In this document: one piece after another, positions 1 through 7,446 of the stretch | How positions within the stretch are numbered: position 1 is the first letter of the stretch | How the letters are laid out: every line of letters begins with the position of its first letter | Assembly (NCBI GenBank): GCA_029013165.1 | Contig: JAQXMV010000081.1 | Location: forward strand, 1-24,699 | Direction: 5' to 3' | Source of the DNA: Oscillospiraceae bacterium | Lineage (GTDB): Bacteria; Bacillota; Clostridia; Oscillospirales; Acutalibacteraceae | DNA length: 24,699 nt | Notes under the pieces: model-generated | The model's input: the letters and a program-made list of their open reading frames with translations, nothing else | Told to the model about the DNA's origin: nothing | Database searches by the model: none | Translations under genes and position numbers: made by a program

Positions 1-950
1 ATGGTGCCCGTGCCGCAGTAAAGATCCAGCAGGGTTTCGCCGCCGGTGAGACCGGCAAACTCCTTGGCTTTGGCATAAAGAAGCTCGGTGCCCTCGGGAT
101 TGACCTGATAAAAGGACAGTGGTGATATGCGAAATCGCAGGCCGCAGAGCTCGTCCTCAATATAATCCCGACCCCAAAGGGTTTTACATTCCTCGCCGAG
201 AATCACATTGGTCTTTTCCCGATTGATGTTTAGTACGATGGATTTGATGTGGTCGTCCGTTGCCGTGAGAAGGGCAATGAGCCTGTCACGGCGCGGTATG
301 GAGGAGCCGTTGATCACCATGCAGACCATGATTTCACCGGTGGCTCTTGCGCGGCGCAGATAGATGTGCCGCAGCAGGCCTTTGCCGGTTTCCTCATCGT
401 AAAAGGTTACGGGATTTTCCGCCGTGTATTGCTTCACGGTGCGGATAATCGGGGCAAACTCGGCGTTTTGCAGCAGACAGTCGTCGCAGGGGACGATGCT
501 GTGGGTGCGGCGGGAATAAAACCCGGTGACGATGCAGCCGTCTTTGCTCAGGGCAACGGGAATCTGTGCCTTGTTGCGGTAGCGTATCGGTTCGTCGATA
601 TGCAGAATTTCCTCTGCTTTGATATCAATGCCGCCGATGCGCTGCATGGCGTCATTGACGCTTTGCCGCTTTTCCTCCAGCTCGCTTTCATAGCTGATGT
701 GCCGATAGGCGCAGCCGCCGCAGCGCTGATAAACGGAACAGTCGGCCTCCACACGGTGGGGGGAGGCCTTGAGGATCTTTTTGATTTTGCCCACAGCGTA
801 GTTTTTCTTGACCTTGATGATGTGAACCAGCAGCTCGTCTCCCGGCGCCGCCGCGTCAACGAAAACCGCCATATCACCGAAACGGCCCAAACCACTGCCC
901 TGATTGGTCAGCGTGGTAATCGTGAGCTTGATTTCATCGTTTTTTTTCAT
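1..950 (-). CDS. rlmD: 23S rRNA (uracil-C5)-methyltransferase, RlmD/RumA family, 3' end cut by window
   Basis: SAM-dependent enzyme expected to make 5-methyluridine in 23S rRNA. Only the first 316 residues are present (family about 450), ending inside the SAM motif I (DLYCGTGT). An N-terminal TRAM RNA-binding domain spans about residues 1-60. It is followed by Cys71-x5-Cys77-x2-Cys80 and a later Cys (155 or 158), matching the 4Fe-4S cluster of RlmD-type enzymes. The catalytic Cys and base lie outside the window. The ATG at 950 starts 8 bp after the histidine kinase stop, so it is probably cotranscribed with that two-component system. Firmicutes have RlmCD paralogues that modify U747 and U1939, so the exact target is not settled. 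The family assignment is secure. Confidence 0.9.
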   Translation of the reverse strand, partial: MKKNDEIKLTITTLTNQGSGLGRFGDMAVFVDAAAPGDELLVHIIKVKKNYAVGKIKKILKASPHRVEADCSVYQRCGGCAYRHISYESELEEKRQSVNDAMQRIGGIDIKAEEILHIDEPIRYRNKAQIPVALSKDGCIVTGFYSRRTHSIVPCDDCLLQNAEFAPIIRTVKQYTAENPVTFYDEETGKGLLRHIYLRRARATGEIMVCMVINGSSIPRRDRLIALLTATDDHIKSIVLNINREKTNVILGEECKTLWGRDYIEDELCGLRFRISPLSFYQVNPEGTELLYAKAKEFAGLTGGETLLDLYCGTGT

Positions 951-958
951 GGATATTC

Positions 959-2281
959 TCAGCCTTTCAGTGTGCCTTTTTCTGCCTTTTCCAGTTCGAT
1001 ACATACGGTCAGGCCGCCGTATTGTGAGGTGCGGGCATAGATTTTTCCGCCGTGGCTTTCGATGATTTCACGGCAGATGGAAAGGCCCAAACCCGCAACC
1101 TTTCTGCCCTCGTCGGAGGTGTAAAGGGGTTCAAAGATCAGCTCGAGCTTTTCCGGATCCACACCCTCACCGCTGTCGCTGATGTCGAAATACACCTTTT
1201 CCTTGTCGCAGTGCATATCCACATCAATGAGTCGGATATTGCCCTTGAAGTGCTTGAGGGAATTGGCAAAGATATTGCCGAAGACCCGGTTGAGTTTTTG
1301 CTTGTCTGCCATAAATACGGCAGAGCCGGCTTCGTTGCGGACCGTCAGTTTCACGCCGGCATTTTCCAGCTCATCGGCATAGTCTCTGATGATGAAGTCC
1401 CGGAGCTGAGAAGTGGTGATCGATGTTTTTCTCAGCTTTTGTGCGATATTCAGGCTGAGATATTCGTCAAATTCATCTACCAGCTCCTGGATTTCCAGAC
1501 TCTTGTCATAAACGGTGTCGATATATTTTTTCTTTCTTTCAGGGCTGATGCTGTCTTTCTTCAGCCTTTCGGTGTAGCCCATGATGGAGGTCAGGGGCGT
1601 TTTGATGTCGTGGGAAATGGAGGCGATGATGCGCCGCTGATTTTGCTGCTGCCGTTCGAGGTTTTTCGTCATGGAGACGAAACGCCCGTAAACTTCGCCG
1701 GCATATCCCTTGATGACGACATCTTTCAGCTTGCCGGTTTTGTCATATTCCTCAATGGCACGGTAAAGGCCCTTGAAGGGCCGGAGCATAATGGTATAGA
1801 TGGTAAAGATCAAAAGCAGCAGCGCCGAAAGTCCGATGAGAAATTCCATGAAAATGAACTTTACCATTACCCGGATGTCGGTGACATAGTCCCGCAGGAA
1901 ATAGACCGAGGACTTGATCAGGTAGGCCTCGCCGCCGAATTCAAAGGGGGTCTGCACCTTGACATCAAGGGTTGACCAGGTCTTGCCAATGGATTTGGTC
2001 ACCACCTGGTTGCTGCTGTTTTCGATGACGATGACCACATCCTCATATTGCTCCACAATGTCCGACCACTGCGCCACGGAGTCCTCCTTGATGAGCTTGG
2101 AGATGATCTCGTTGTTGTAGTTCTGCAGGATCTCCATGTCATTATAGGCGGCGTCGGCCACGGCCGTTGTGACCGAGGCATTATAGGAATAGGCAAATGC
2201 GACAATAACGCCCATGAATATCAGTATCAGAATCAGATTTGTTTTTCTGCTTTGTCCCATTCTTTTCTCTGCCTTTCCCAC
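959..2281 (-). CDS. HAMP-domain sensor histidine kinase
   Basis: Membrane sensor kinase of the first two-component system, 440 residues if read from the GTG at 2281. An ATG at 2260 (residue 8) has a GGAAAGG upstream and may be the real start. TM1 is about residues 14-35, followed by an extracytoplasmic sensor region of about 105 residues, TM2 at about 142-165 and HAMP at about 166-210. The HisKA segment SISHDIKTPL carries the phospho-acceptor His224. The HATPase domain has an N box (NIFANSLKH), G1 (DSGEG, near 369) and G2 (GLGLS, near 398). All catalytic boxes are present, so it should be active. It lies 5 bp after its cognate regulator and 8 bp before the RlmD-like gene. The stimulus cannot be read from sequence. 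Confidence 0.93.
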   Translation of the reverse strand: MGKAEKRMGQSRKTNLILILIFMGVIVAFAYSYNASVTTAVADAAYNDMEILQNYNNEIISKLIKEDSVAQWSDIVEQYEDVVIVIENSSNQVVTKSIGKTWSTLDVKVQTPFEFGGEAYLIKSSVYFLRDYVTDIRVMVKFIFMEFLIGLSALLLLIFTIYTIMLRPFKGLYRAIEEYDKTGKLKDVVIKGYAGEVYGRFVSMTKNLERQQQNQRRIIASISHDIKTPLTSIMGYTERLKKDSISPERKKKYIDTVYDKSLEIQELVDEFDEYLSLNIAQKLRKTSITTSQLRDFIIRDYADELENAGVKLTVRNEAGSAVFMADKQKLNRVFGNIFANSLKHFKGNIRLIDVDMHCDKEKVYFDISDSGEGVDPEKLELIFEPLYTSDEGRKVAGLGLSICREIIESHGGKIYARTSQYGGLTVCIELEKAEKGTLKG

Positions 2282-2286
2282 TCTTT

Positions 2287-2970
2287 TCAGCTGACCCGGA
2301 TAAATTTATAGCCGACGCCCCATACGGTTTTTATGTAAACATTTTCGGGGTCGATCTTGTCACGGATACTTTTGATATTGACGGCTACGGTGCCGATGTC
2401 GCCGAACTCCGTATCCCAGACGTGGCTGAAGATCTGCTCTCTGGTCAGAACCTTGCCGGCATTCTCCATCAGATATTCCAGAAGCTGAAACTCTCTGGTG
2501 GACAGGGAAACGGCCTCGCCTTTTTTATAGACCTCAAAGGAGTCGGGGTGTATTTCGATGTCTCCGACCTTGATGATGCCGCCGGCGATTTCCTTGCTGC
2601 CTCTTAATTCCCTGCGCAGATGAGCCTTGACTCTGGCCAAAAACTCCTCCACCACAAAGGGCTTGGAAATATAGTCGTCAGCGCCGGACTCAAAGCCCAG
2701 AACGGCGTCGACGGTTTTTCCTTTGGCCGAGACGAAAATAATCGGACAGCTCACGGTGTCCCGGATAATCTTGCACAGATCAATGCCTGAAATTTCCGGC
2801 ATCATGATGTCAAGGGTGATCAGAGAAATGCGCTCTGCGTTCTGTGCGATATATTCATAGGCGCTTTTTCCGTCAGTTTTCACAACGGTTTCAAAGCCCT
2901 CGTCTTCCAGTGCGTCGGAGATGAGATTAGCTATGGAAGCGTCGTCGTCGACGATCAGTATTTTACTCAT
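2287..2970 (-). CDS. OmpR/PhoB-family response regulator
   Basis: DNA-binding response regulator of 227 residues, partner of the kinase just downstream. The receiver domain (about 1-118) has the acidic cluster Asp8-Asp10, phospho-acceptor Asp54 (TLDIMMPE), the Ser/Thr switch at Ser81 and Lys103 (SKPF). The winged-helix effector domain runs from about 128 to 225 and ends with the typical VWGVGYKF-type strand. The ATG at 2970 has a GGAAAGGTG ribosome binding site. Its upstream region is shared, divergently, with the second response regulator, so the two systems may be cross-regulated. This last point is inference. Confidence 0.95.
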   Translation of the reverse strand: MSKILIVDDDASIANLISDALEDEGFETVVKTDGKSAYEYIAQNAERISLITLDIMMPEISGIDLCKIIRDTVSCPIIFVSAKGKTVDAVLGFESGADDYISKPFVVEEFLARVKAHLRRELRGSKEIAGGIIKVGDIEIHPDSFEVYKKGEAVSLSTREFQLLEYLMENAGKVLTREQIFSHVWDTEFGDIGTVAVNIKSIRDKIDPENVYIKTVWGVGYKFIRVS

Positions 2971-3013
2971 ATTGTTTCACCTTTCCTTGAATGTAAAATT
3001 TCACATCCTAATC

Positions 3014-3019
3014 ATAATA
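3014..3019 (-). promoter_or_regulatory. Possible -10 element for the first two-component operon
   Basis: TATTAT on the minus strand, 43 bp before the response regulator ATG, preceded directly by TTTTG. No good -35 is seen at 16-18 bp. A nearly palindromic TGTGAAATTTTACA (2992-3005, two mismatching positions) lies between it and the start and could be an operator. Weak call. Confidence 0.4.
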
Positions 3020-3110
3020 CAAAATCCGGGAAAAATAAAGTACCGACGCACAATTTTTAATATGTTTAATTATTGGCAACGATTGTGGCACAGGGAATAA
3101 AAAGTGAAAA

Positions 3111-3125
3111 TTAAGATAATCTTAA
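3111..3125. promoter_or_regulatory. Perfect 15-bp palindrome, candidate operator
   Basis: TTAAGAT-A-ATCTTAA occupies the -35 area of the promoter of the VanR-like gene. The same stretch also reads as two 11-bp direct repeats (TTAAGATAATC, then TTAAGGATTTA), the arrangement OmpR-family regulators usually bind. Autoregulation is an inference. Confidence 0.5.
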
Positions 3126-3145
3126 GGATTTATGACCTATTTTTG

Positions 3146-3154
3146 TGTTATAAT
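3146..3154 (+). promoter_or_regulatory. Extended -10 promoter of the VanRS-like operon
   Basis: TGTTATAAT is an extended -10 (TGn plus a perfect TATAAT at 3149-3154) without a recognisable -35, as expected for an activator-dependent promoter. Transcription would start near 3161, about 12 nt before the ATG at 3173. This shows that in-frame starts further upstream are not used. Confidence 0.7.
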
Positions 3155-3172
3155 CAACGGGAGAAAGAGAAA

Positions 3173-3880
3173 ATGAGGAGTGCAGAAGAATTGAGAATCA
3201 TTGTTGTAGACGATGAAAAGGAGATCGCTGACCTGATAGAGCTATATTTGAAAAATGACGGCTACGAGGTCGTGAAATGTCTTGGCGGCGCCGAAGCGCT
3301 CAAGCATATCCGGGAGGAAAAATTTGATCTTGCCATTCTGGATGTGATGCTGCCGGAGGTCGACGGCTTTACTCTGTGCAGTGAGATCCGGAAAGAACAC
3401 AACTATCCCGTCATTATGCTCACGGCGAGAACGGCGGATTCCGATAAGATCTCCGGTCTGGTTCTCGGTGCCGACGACTATGTCACCAAGCCCTTTAATC
3501 CGCTGGAGTTGACAGCCCGGGTCAAGGCTCAGCTTCGCCGTTTTTACCGCTATAACAGTCCGGCCGAGGAGGAGGGCATCATCGAGATCTCTGGCCTTGA
3601 GGTGGACGAAAGAACCCACACCTGCCGCCTTTACGGCCGTGAGCTGGATCTGACGCCGACGGAATTCGGCATTGTCAGCATCCTGTGCAAAAACGCCGGC
3701 AAGGTGGTTACCACCCGTGAGCTTTTTGAAAGTGTGTGGGGGGAAAAATATCTTGACAGCAGTAACACCGTTATGGTACATATAAGGAGAATCCGGGAAA
3801 AAATGCACGAGAAGTCGAAAGATCCCAAGTTCATCAAGACTGTGTGGGGAGTTGGATACAAGATTGAAAAAAACAACTAA
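3173..3880 (+). CDS. VanR-like response regulator (OmpR family)
   Basis: Response regulator of 235 residues. The start at 3173 is chosen because the promoter -10 lies at 3149-3154 and GGGAGAAAGAG precedes the ATG. The receiver domain has Asp13/Asp14, phospho-acceptor Asp57 (AILDVMLPE), Thr84 and Lys106 (VTKPF). The winged-helix domain extends to the end. The opening (VVDDEKEIADLIELYLKN) is characteristic of the VanR subgroup. Its end overlaps the kinase gene. Similarity to VanR is by pattern only. No D-Ala-D-Lac ligase, VanX/VanXY or VanT gene is in the window, so a direct role in glycopeptide resistance is not supported here; cell-envelope sensing is a reasonable inference. Confidence 0.93.
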   Translation: MRSAEELRIIVVDDEKEIADLIELYLKNDGYEVVKCLGGAEALKHIREEKFDLAILDVMLPEVDGFTLCSEIRKEHNYPVIMLTARTADSDKISGLVLGADDYVTKPFNPLELTARVKAQLRRFYRYNSPAEEEGIIEISGLEVDERTHTCRLYGRELDLTPTEFGIVSILCKNAGKVVTTRELFESVWGEKYLDSSNTVMVHIRRIREKMHEKSKDPKFIKTVWGVGYKIEKNN

Positions 3881-5060
3881 AAAACAATCGTCAAAAAAAG
3901 CGAAAGTCCGAAACAAAAAAAGACAGACGAAAAATATCGCCCTGAGGATTACGGCAGATTTCCTTCGGTATAATCTCATTTGCCTTGTGGTGATAGTGTT
4001 GGGATATATTATCCTATATCAGTATGCGCTGAATTCTTCAGATGCCTTTCGCGAAAAAATCAGCTATCAGTTAATTGCCGTATTCGGCGAAACATTAGGC
4101 GGCTTTTTCTATTCAAACAGCGTGTTTTTGGTTCTTGCCCTTTTCGCGGCCGTGTTTCTCTTCAACTGCCTTGCCTATTCCATACTTACGCTCTCTCTTT
4201 TCAATAAAACTTACAGCAGTCTCACGACCTTTCTGGACAGCGACGCGGAATTTATATCCTTTCCGAAAAGCTACAGCGATGTGGAGATTAAGCTCCGGGA
4301 CATCAAGCTGGGCATTCTTTCAGAGAGACAGCTGGCGGCAGAATCCGAAAACCGGAAAAATGATCTGGTGATGTATCTCGCCCACGACCTGAAAACGCCG
4401 CTGACCTCGGTTATCGGTTATCTGACGCTTTTGCAGGAATGTCCTGAGCTTCCCATCGAGCAGCGGGCCAAGTTTACGGATATCGCCCTGAACAAGGCCT
4501 ACCGTCTGGAACAGCTCATCACGGAATTTTTTGAGATCACGCGCTTTAATATCAATAAGGTTACCCTGGAGAAAAACAGAATTGATCTCGGCATGATGCT
4601 CCAGCAGATCACCGAAGAATTTTATCCCATGCTCAGCGATAAGGGCTTGACGGTGGAAATTGATCTGATTGAGCGAATCCTGATGTTTGCCGACGCGGAC
4701 AAGATTGCAAGAGTCTTTGACAATCTGCTGAAAAATGCCGTGAATTATTCCTACGAAAACACGGTCATCAGGATCGGTGCCAGAATCAGAGGCAGTAAGG
4801 TGATCATCAAATTCCGCAACCGCTGCGATGAAATCCCCGAAGAAAAGCTCAAAAGGCTTTTCGACAAGTTCTACAGAATCGACGCTTCCCGCGGCAGTGA
4901 AACCGGAGGCTCGGGATTGGGTCTTGCCATTGCCAAGCAGATCATCGAACTGCACGGCGGCACCATAAGTGCCAAGAGTACGACGGACTATACGGATTTT
5001 ACCGTGATTCTGCCCTTTATCAGCGCAGAGGATATCCCTGATGAGCAGATGGATTTCTGA
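3864..5060 (+). CDS. VanS-like sensor histidine kinase
   Basis: Membrane histidine kinase of about 398 residues. Two TTG codons (3852 and 3864) can start it and no ATG is available early. The 3864 codon is preferred because GGGGAG at 3846-3851 is too close to 3852. Either choice overlaps the regulator gene, implying translational coupling. A basic Lys-rich N-terminus is followed by two membrane helices (about residues 37-57 and 85-108) with a short outside loop. Next comes the HisKA motif MYLAHDLKTPLTSVIGYL with His174, which closely follows the VanS pattern, and the continuation AYRLEQLITEFFEITRFN does too. HATPase boxes (NLLKNAVNY, GSGLGLAI) are intact. The operon ends at the hairpin at 5107-5149. 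Confidence 0.9.
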   Translation: MKKTTKKQSSKKAKVRNKKRQTKNIALRITADFLRYNLICLVVIVLGYIILYQYALNSSDAFREKISYQLIAVFGETLGGFFYSNSVFLVLALFAAVFLFNCLAYSILTLSLFNKTYSSLTTFLDSDAEFISFPKSYSDVEIKLRDIKLGILSERQLAAESENRKNDLVMYLAHDLKTPLTSVIGYLTLLQECPELPIEQRAKFTDIALNKAYRLEQLITEFFEITRFNINKVTLEKNRIDLGMMLQQITEEFYPMLSDKGLTVEIDLIERILMFADADKIARVFDNLLKNAVNYSYENTVIRIGARIRGSKVIIKFRNRCDEIPEEKLKRLFDKFYRIDASRGSETGGSGLGLAIAKQIIELHGGTISAKSTTDYTDFTVILPFISAEDIPDEQMDF

Positions 5061-5106
5061 CGGGAAATAAAATATTTAATTTTCAGTAATGACAGAAAAA
5101 TCGCAT

Positions 5107-5149
5107 AAAAAATTCAGTCTCAGACCAAGGGAAAGAGACTGAATTTTTT
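5107..5149. terminator. Bidirectional intrinsic terminator
   Basis: AAAAAATTCAGTCTC (5107-5121) pairs with GAGACTGAATTTTTT (5135-5149) around a 13-nt loop. The A-tract and T-tract flank both sides, so it can stop the VanRS-like operon from the left and the DUF1893 operon from the right. Confidence 0.88.
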
Positions 5150-5155
5150 TATGAA

Positions 5156-5584
5156 TCATAGGCTCTGTTTTGATAAGTCCTGCAGTTTTTTTCGGATCGC
5201 CTCAGGGGCTTCTGCCGGATCGTCTATGGCTTCGACGGCGCTTTCCATGGGACAGAATCCCGTGCCGCTGCGGTTGATGATTTTTTCGGCAAGAATGTCA
5301 TAGGTAAAAGCAACACCGTGACTTGACAGCATTTCGGCGGCACCGCGGCTGATTACCGTAGCGTGAAGCGCTTTGATTTTCAGCAGAACATACAGCATGG
5401 CGGCGGCTTTGCCCACCACCTTGTCGGCGGCAGAAAAGCCGCGCAGCGATTTTCCGCTGTCATAAAGACTCAGCAGTGGCTTGATGCCCCGTTCTTTCGA
5501 GGTGATGATCTCGTCACCGCAGAGGAGAACCAGGGTATCGTTTTCTTCTGTCAGCAGTTCCTTTGCTTTCTGCAGATCATTCAT
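5156..5584 (-). CDS. DUF1893 domain protein
   Basis: Soluble protein of 142 residues with no signal peptide. The pattern ADKVVGKAAAMLY (about residues 53-65) and the later NRSGTGFCPMESAV (about 104-117) match the DUF1893 family, typified by Thermotoga TM1506, which has a fold related to deaminases. No established reaction is known to me. Its ATG overlaps the last 8 nt of the ECF S-component gene, so the two are cotranscribed and probably coupled. This suggests a role linked to the imported compound or its derivative. The gene is followed directly by the bidirectional terminator. The family call is fairly sure; the function is unknown. Confidence 0.8.
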   Translation of the reverse strand: MNDLQKAKELLTEENDTLVLLCGDEIITSKERGIKPLLSLYDSGKSLRGFSAADKVVGKAAAMLYVLLKIKALHATVISRGAAEMLSSHGVAFTYDILAEKIINRSGTGFCPMESAVEAIDDPAEAPEAIRKKLQDLSKQSL

Positions 5585-6137
5585 GGTTGGCGCTTCTTTC
5601 GATGCTGTAAAGGATCAGGGGGATCAGTGACCACTGAAGCACTAAACCGAACAGTCCCTTGACACTGCTCATCCAGATGGTGCTGACAGCTATGGCACTG
5701 TTGAAAGCATAAACGCTCAGTAACACAGCGGCGGCTCTGATCAGTCTGCCGCCGAGCTGGATGGTAAGCAGCTTGGGGAAAGAGGGCATTTTGCTGTTTT
5801 TCATCAGTCCGGCCAGCAGACCGTAAGCGCAGAGCTCCGTCATCATGATCGGAAGCATCAGGGCAGTGGGCATGCCGGAAAGGGCGAAGCTCACCGCCGG
5901 AGCCAGCAGACCGCTGACGGCGCCGGCAACGGGTCCGGCCATCATGCCCACCAGAATAACAGGCAGATGCATGGGTAAAAATACTTCTCCCACGGCAGTG
6001 CCCAGGCCGGAAACGGCGCCGATGAAATGGAAAATCTGAGGCAGAATAACGGCGGCGACGACGGCAATCAGGGCGGCGACTGTCTGTGCCTTGAGGGAAA
6101 GGGCAGGTGATTTATGAGATAAGGTTCTTGTGTTCAT
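5577..6137 (-). CDS. ECF transporter S component (substrate-binding membrane subunit)
   Basis: Integral membrane protein of 186 residues with about six hydrophobic helices. It would act as the vitamin-capturing subunit of an energy-coupling-factor transporter. The segment GEVFLPMHLPVILVGMMAGP followed by a Gly/Ala-rich helix and SGMPTALMLP is the common signature of this S-component group. The ATG at 6137 is chosen over one at 6176 because AAAGGAG lies 8 nt before it and the promoter at 6188-6216 leaves a short leader. No ATPase (EcfA) or EcfT gene is adjacent, so it presumably shares a module encoded elsewhere (group II ECF). The substrate is unknown; the DUF1893 partner is the only local clue. 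No obvious riboswitch fits in the roughly 45-nt leader. Confidence 0.85.
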   Translation of the reverse strand: MNTRTLSHKSPALSLKAQTVAALIAVVAAVILPQIFHFIGAVSGLGTAVGEVFLPMHLPVILVGMMAGPVAGAVSGLLAPAVSFALSGMPTALMLPIMMTELCAYGLLAGLMKNSKMPSFPKLLTIQLGGRLIRAAAVLLSVYAFNSAIAVSTIWMSSVKGLFGLVLQWSLIPLILYSIERSANHE

Positions 6138-6187
6138 GTCGGTGTCTCCTTTGGTGTGATTTTGTGCAGTGAGCACTTTTTTCTTTT

Positions 6188-6216
6188 ATATTACAGCAAA
6201 AGACAGGCAAAGTCAA
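6188..6216 (-). promoter_or_regulatory. Promoter of the ECF S component-DUF1893 operon
   Basis: Minus-strand TTGACT (6211-6216), 17-bp spacer, TAATAT (6188-6193). Near-consensus sigma-A type, about 50 bp before the ATG. Confidence 0.8.
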
Positions 6217-6307
6217 TATGAATGACGGTGTCTGCCAAAAAAGCCGTCAGGTCTTTTAAGCAGAAAATACACATATTAATATACATGGAAAAAAGGAGGC
6301 AAAGGAT

Positions 6308-7354
6308 ATGGTAATGCACTTGAACAAATGGAAGCTCCTGGGCTGGTCGGCCGGCTTTCTTTTGATTTTTTCCGGGATTGTGGCGGCTGTGTTTTTCGCC
6401 TTTGCCCGGGAAGAGAGTGAAAAAACCTATATCAAGTGGGCAGAGCTCAATGTCAGTCTGGCGGCCATGGAGGACGCCATGGAGCTGGACATCAGCACTT
6501 ATGACAAGCTCTATCATATCAGTTGGATTGATACGCTCTCTTATCTCGCCTGCAAAAACGGGAACAACTGGCAGAGTTACCGAAAAAAAGACATCACCGC
6601 CATGCTGGAAAAGCTGGGAGATCTCTATACCGTCGATGATCTCATGCAGGGGAATAAGTATTATGCCTATTATAAGCAGGCTTTCGGCGCCGCCCTCGGC
6701 GGCATTCTGGGCTGTTATGAGAAGCAGGCACCCGACGGAAACGGCGGCAAGAAGATCGTTTCGGGATATGGAATCGTAGCCTACAGTCCCATTGCCGAGG
6801 GTTTCAGCTACAGCCATTATGACGACTTCGGAAATTCCCGCAGCTACGGCTACCGACGCAGGCACTTAGGCAATGATCTGATGGGAAATGTCGGCACGCC
6901 CATCGTCAGCGTCGAGGGCGGAAGAGTGGAGTGTATCGGCTGGAATCAATACGGCGGCTGGCGGCTGGGAATCCGGAGCTTCGACGGAAAGCGATCCTAT
7001 TATTATGCCCATCTGCGCAAGGACAGTCCCTATGCCGAGGGCATCGAGCTGGGTTCTCTGGTCAAGGCCGGTCAGGTGATCGGCTATTTGGGCATGACGG
7101 GATATTCCACAAAAAGCAATGTCAACGGCATGAATGTGCCGCACCTGCATTTCGGACTTCAGCTGATCTTTGACGAGAGTCAGAAAGAGGGCGTCAACCA
7201 GATCTGGCTGGATGTCTATTCCCTTGTCAAGCTTCTTTCCCGTAACCGCGCCACGGTGGTCCGAGATGAAAAGACGAAGCAGTACAGTCGGAAATATGAC
7301 ATCATCGTCGATTCTTATCCGCCGGAACTTCAAAAATTTTATGACGGTGATTGA
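6308..7354 (+). CDS. Membrane-anchored M23 (LytM-type) peptidase
   Basis: Zinc endopeptidase of 348 residues, expected to act on peptidoglycan cross-bridges or stem peptides outside the membrane. One N-terminal membrane helix (about residues 9-31) acts as anchor or uncleaved signal. A roughly 140-residue region I do not recognise follows. The M23 domain (about 180-285) has the zinc ligands His186-x3-Asp190 and the HxH pair His279/His281, with catalytic-type His235 (YYAHLRK). All ligands are present, unlike degenerate LytM factors, so activity is expected. The ATG at 6308 has a perfect AGGAGG 8 nt upstream. The region before it is AT-rich with a possible TAATAT -10 (6277-6282) but no clear -35. 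The stop codon overlaps the next promoter. Confidence 0.9.
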   Translation: MVMHLNKWKLLGWSAGFLLIFSGIVAAVFFAFAREESEKTYIKWAELNVSLAAMEDAMELDISTYDKLYHISWIDTLSYLACKNGNNWQSYRKKDITAMLEKLGDLYTVDDLMQGNKYYAYYKQAFGAALGGILGCYEKQAPDGNGGKKIVSGYGIVAYSPIAEGFSYSHYDDFGNSRSYGYRRRHLGNDLMGNVGTPIVSVEGGRVECIGWNQYGGWRLGIRSFDGKRSYYYAHLRKDSPYAEGIELGSLVKAGQVIGYLGMTGYSTKSNVNGMNVPHLHFGLQLIFDESQKEGVNQIWLDVYSLVKLLSRNRATVVRDEKTKQYSRKYDIIVDSYPPELQKFYDGD

Positions 7355-7380
7355 CATTTGACTTTCTCAGGTATTATAAT
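7351..7380 (+). promoter_or_regulatory. Consensus promoter of the ThrE-type operon
   Basis: TTGACA (7351-7356), 18-bp spacer, TATAAT (7375-7380): both hexamers perfect. The -35 overlaps the TGA stop of the M23 gene (7352-7354). The leader to the ATG at 7447 is about 60 nt and contains a hairpin. Confidence 0.85.
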
Positions 7381-7409
7381 CACTATGTATTTGTATGTGA
7401 AAAAAATCG

Positions 7410-7426
7410 GGAGGGCTTTGCCCTCC
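7410..7426 (+). promoter_or_regulatory. Leader hairpin upstream of the ThrE gene
   Basis: GGAGGGC (7410-7416) and GCCCTCC (7420-7426) form a perfect 7-bp stem with a 3-nt loop, ending 4 nt before the GGGAGAG ribosome binding site (7431-7437). No T-tract follows, so it is not a simple terminator. A role in mRNA stability or ribosome access is possible but unproven. Confidence 0.5.
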
Positions 7427-7446
7427 TTGCGGGAGAGCAGAGAGAA

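Noticed and set aside
249..1975. Two long plus-strand frames opposite the RlmD-like and kinase genes
   Set aside because: The minus strand carries complete conserved motifs (C-x5-C-x2-C, H box, G boxes) with good starts; the plus frames show none.
3104..5060. Glycopeptide resistance cluster
   Set aside because: Only the regulator and sensor resemble Van proteins; no ligase, dehydrogenase or D,D-peptidase gene of the Van type is present.
6138..6187. Possible riboswitch before the ECF S component
   Set aside because: The leader from promoter to ATG is only about 45 nt and shows no multi-stem fold, too short for known vitamin riboswitches.
6223..6249. Small inverted repeat TGACGG/CCGTCA between divergent promoter regions
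   Set aside because: Six base pairs with a 15-nt loop and only a weak T-run; not convincing as a terminator or operator.
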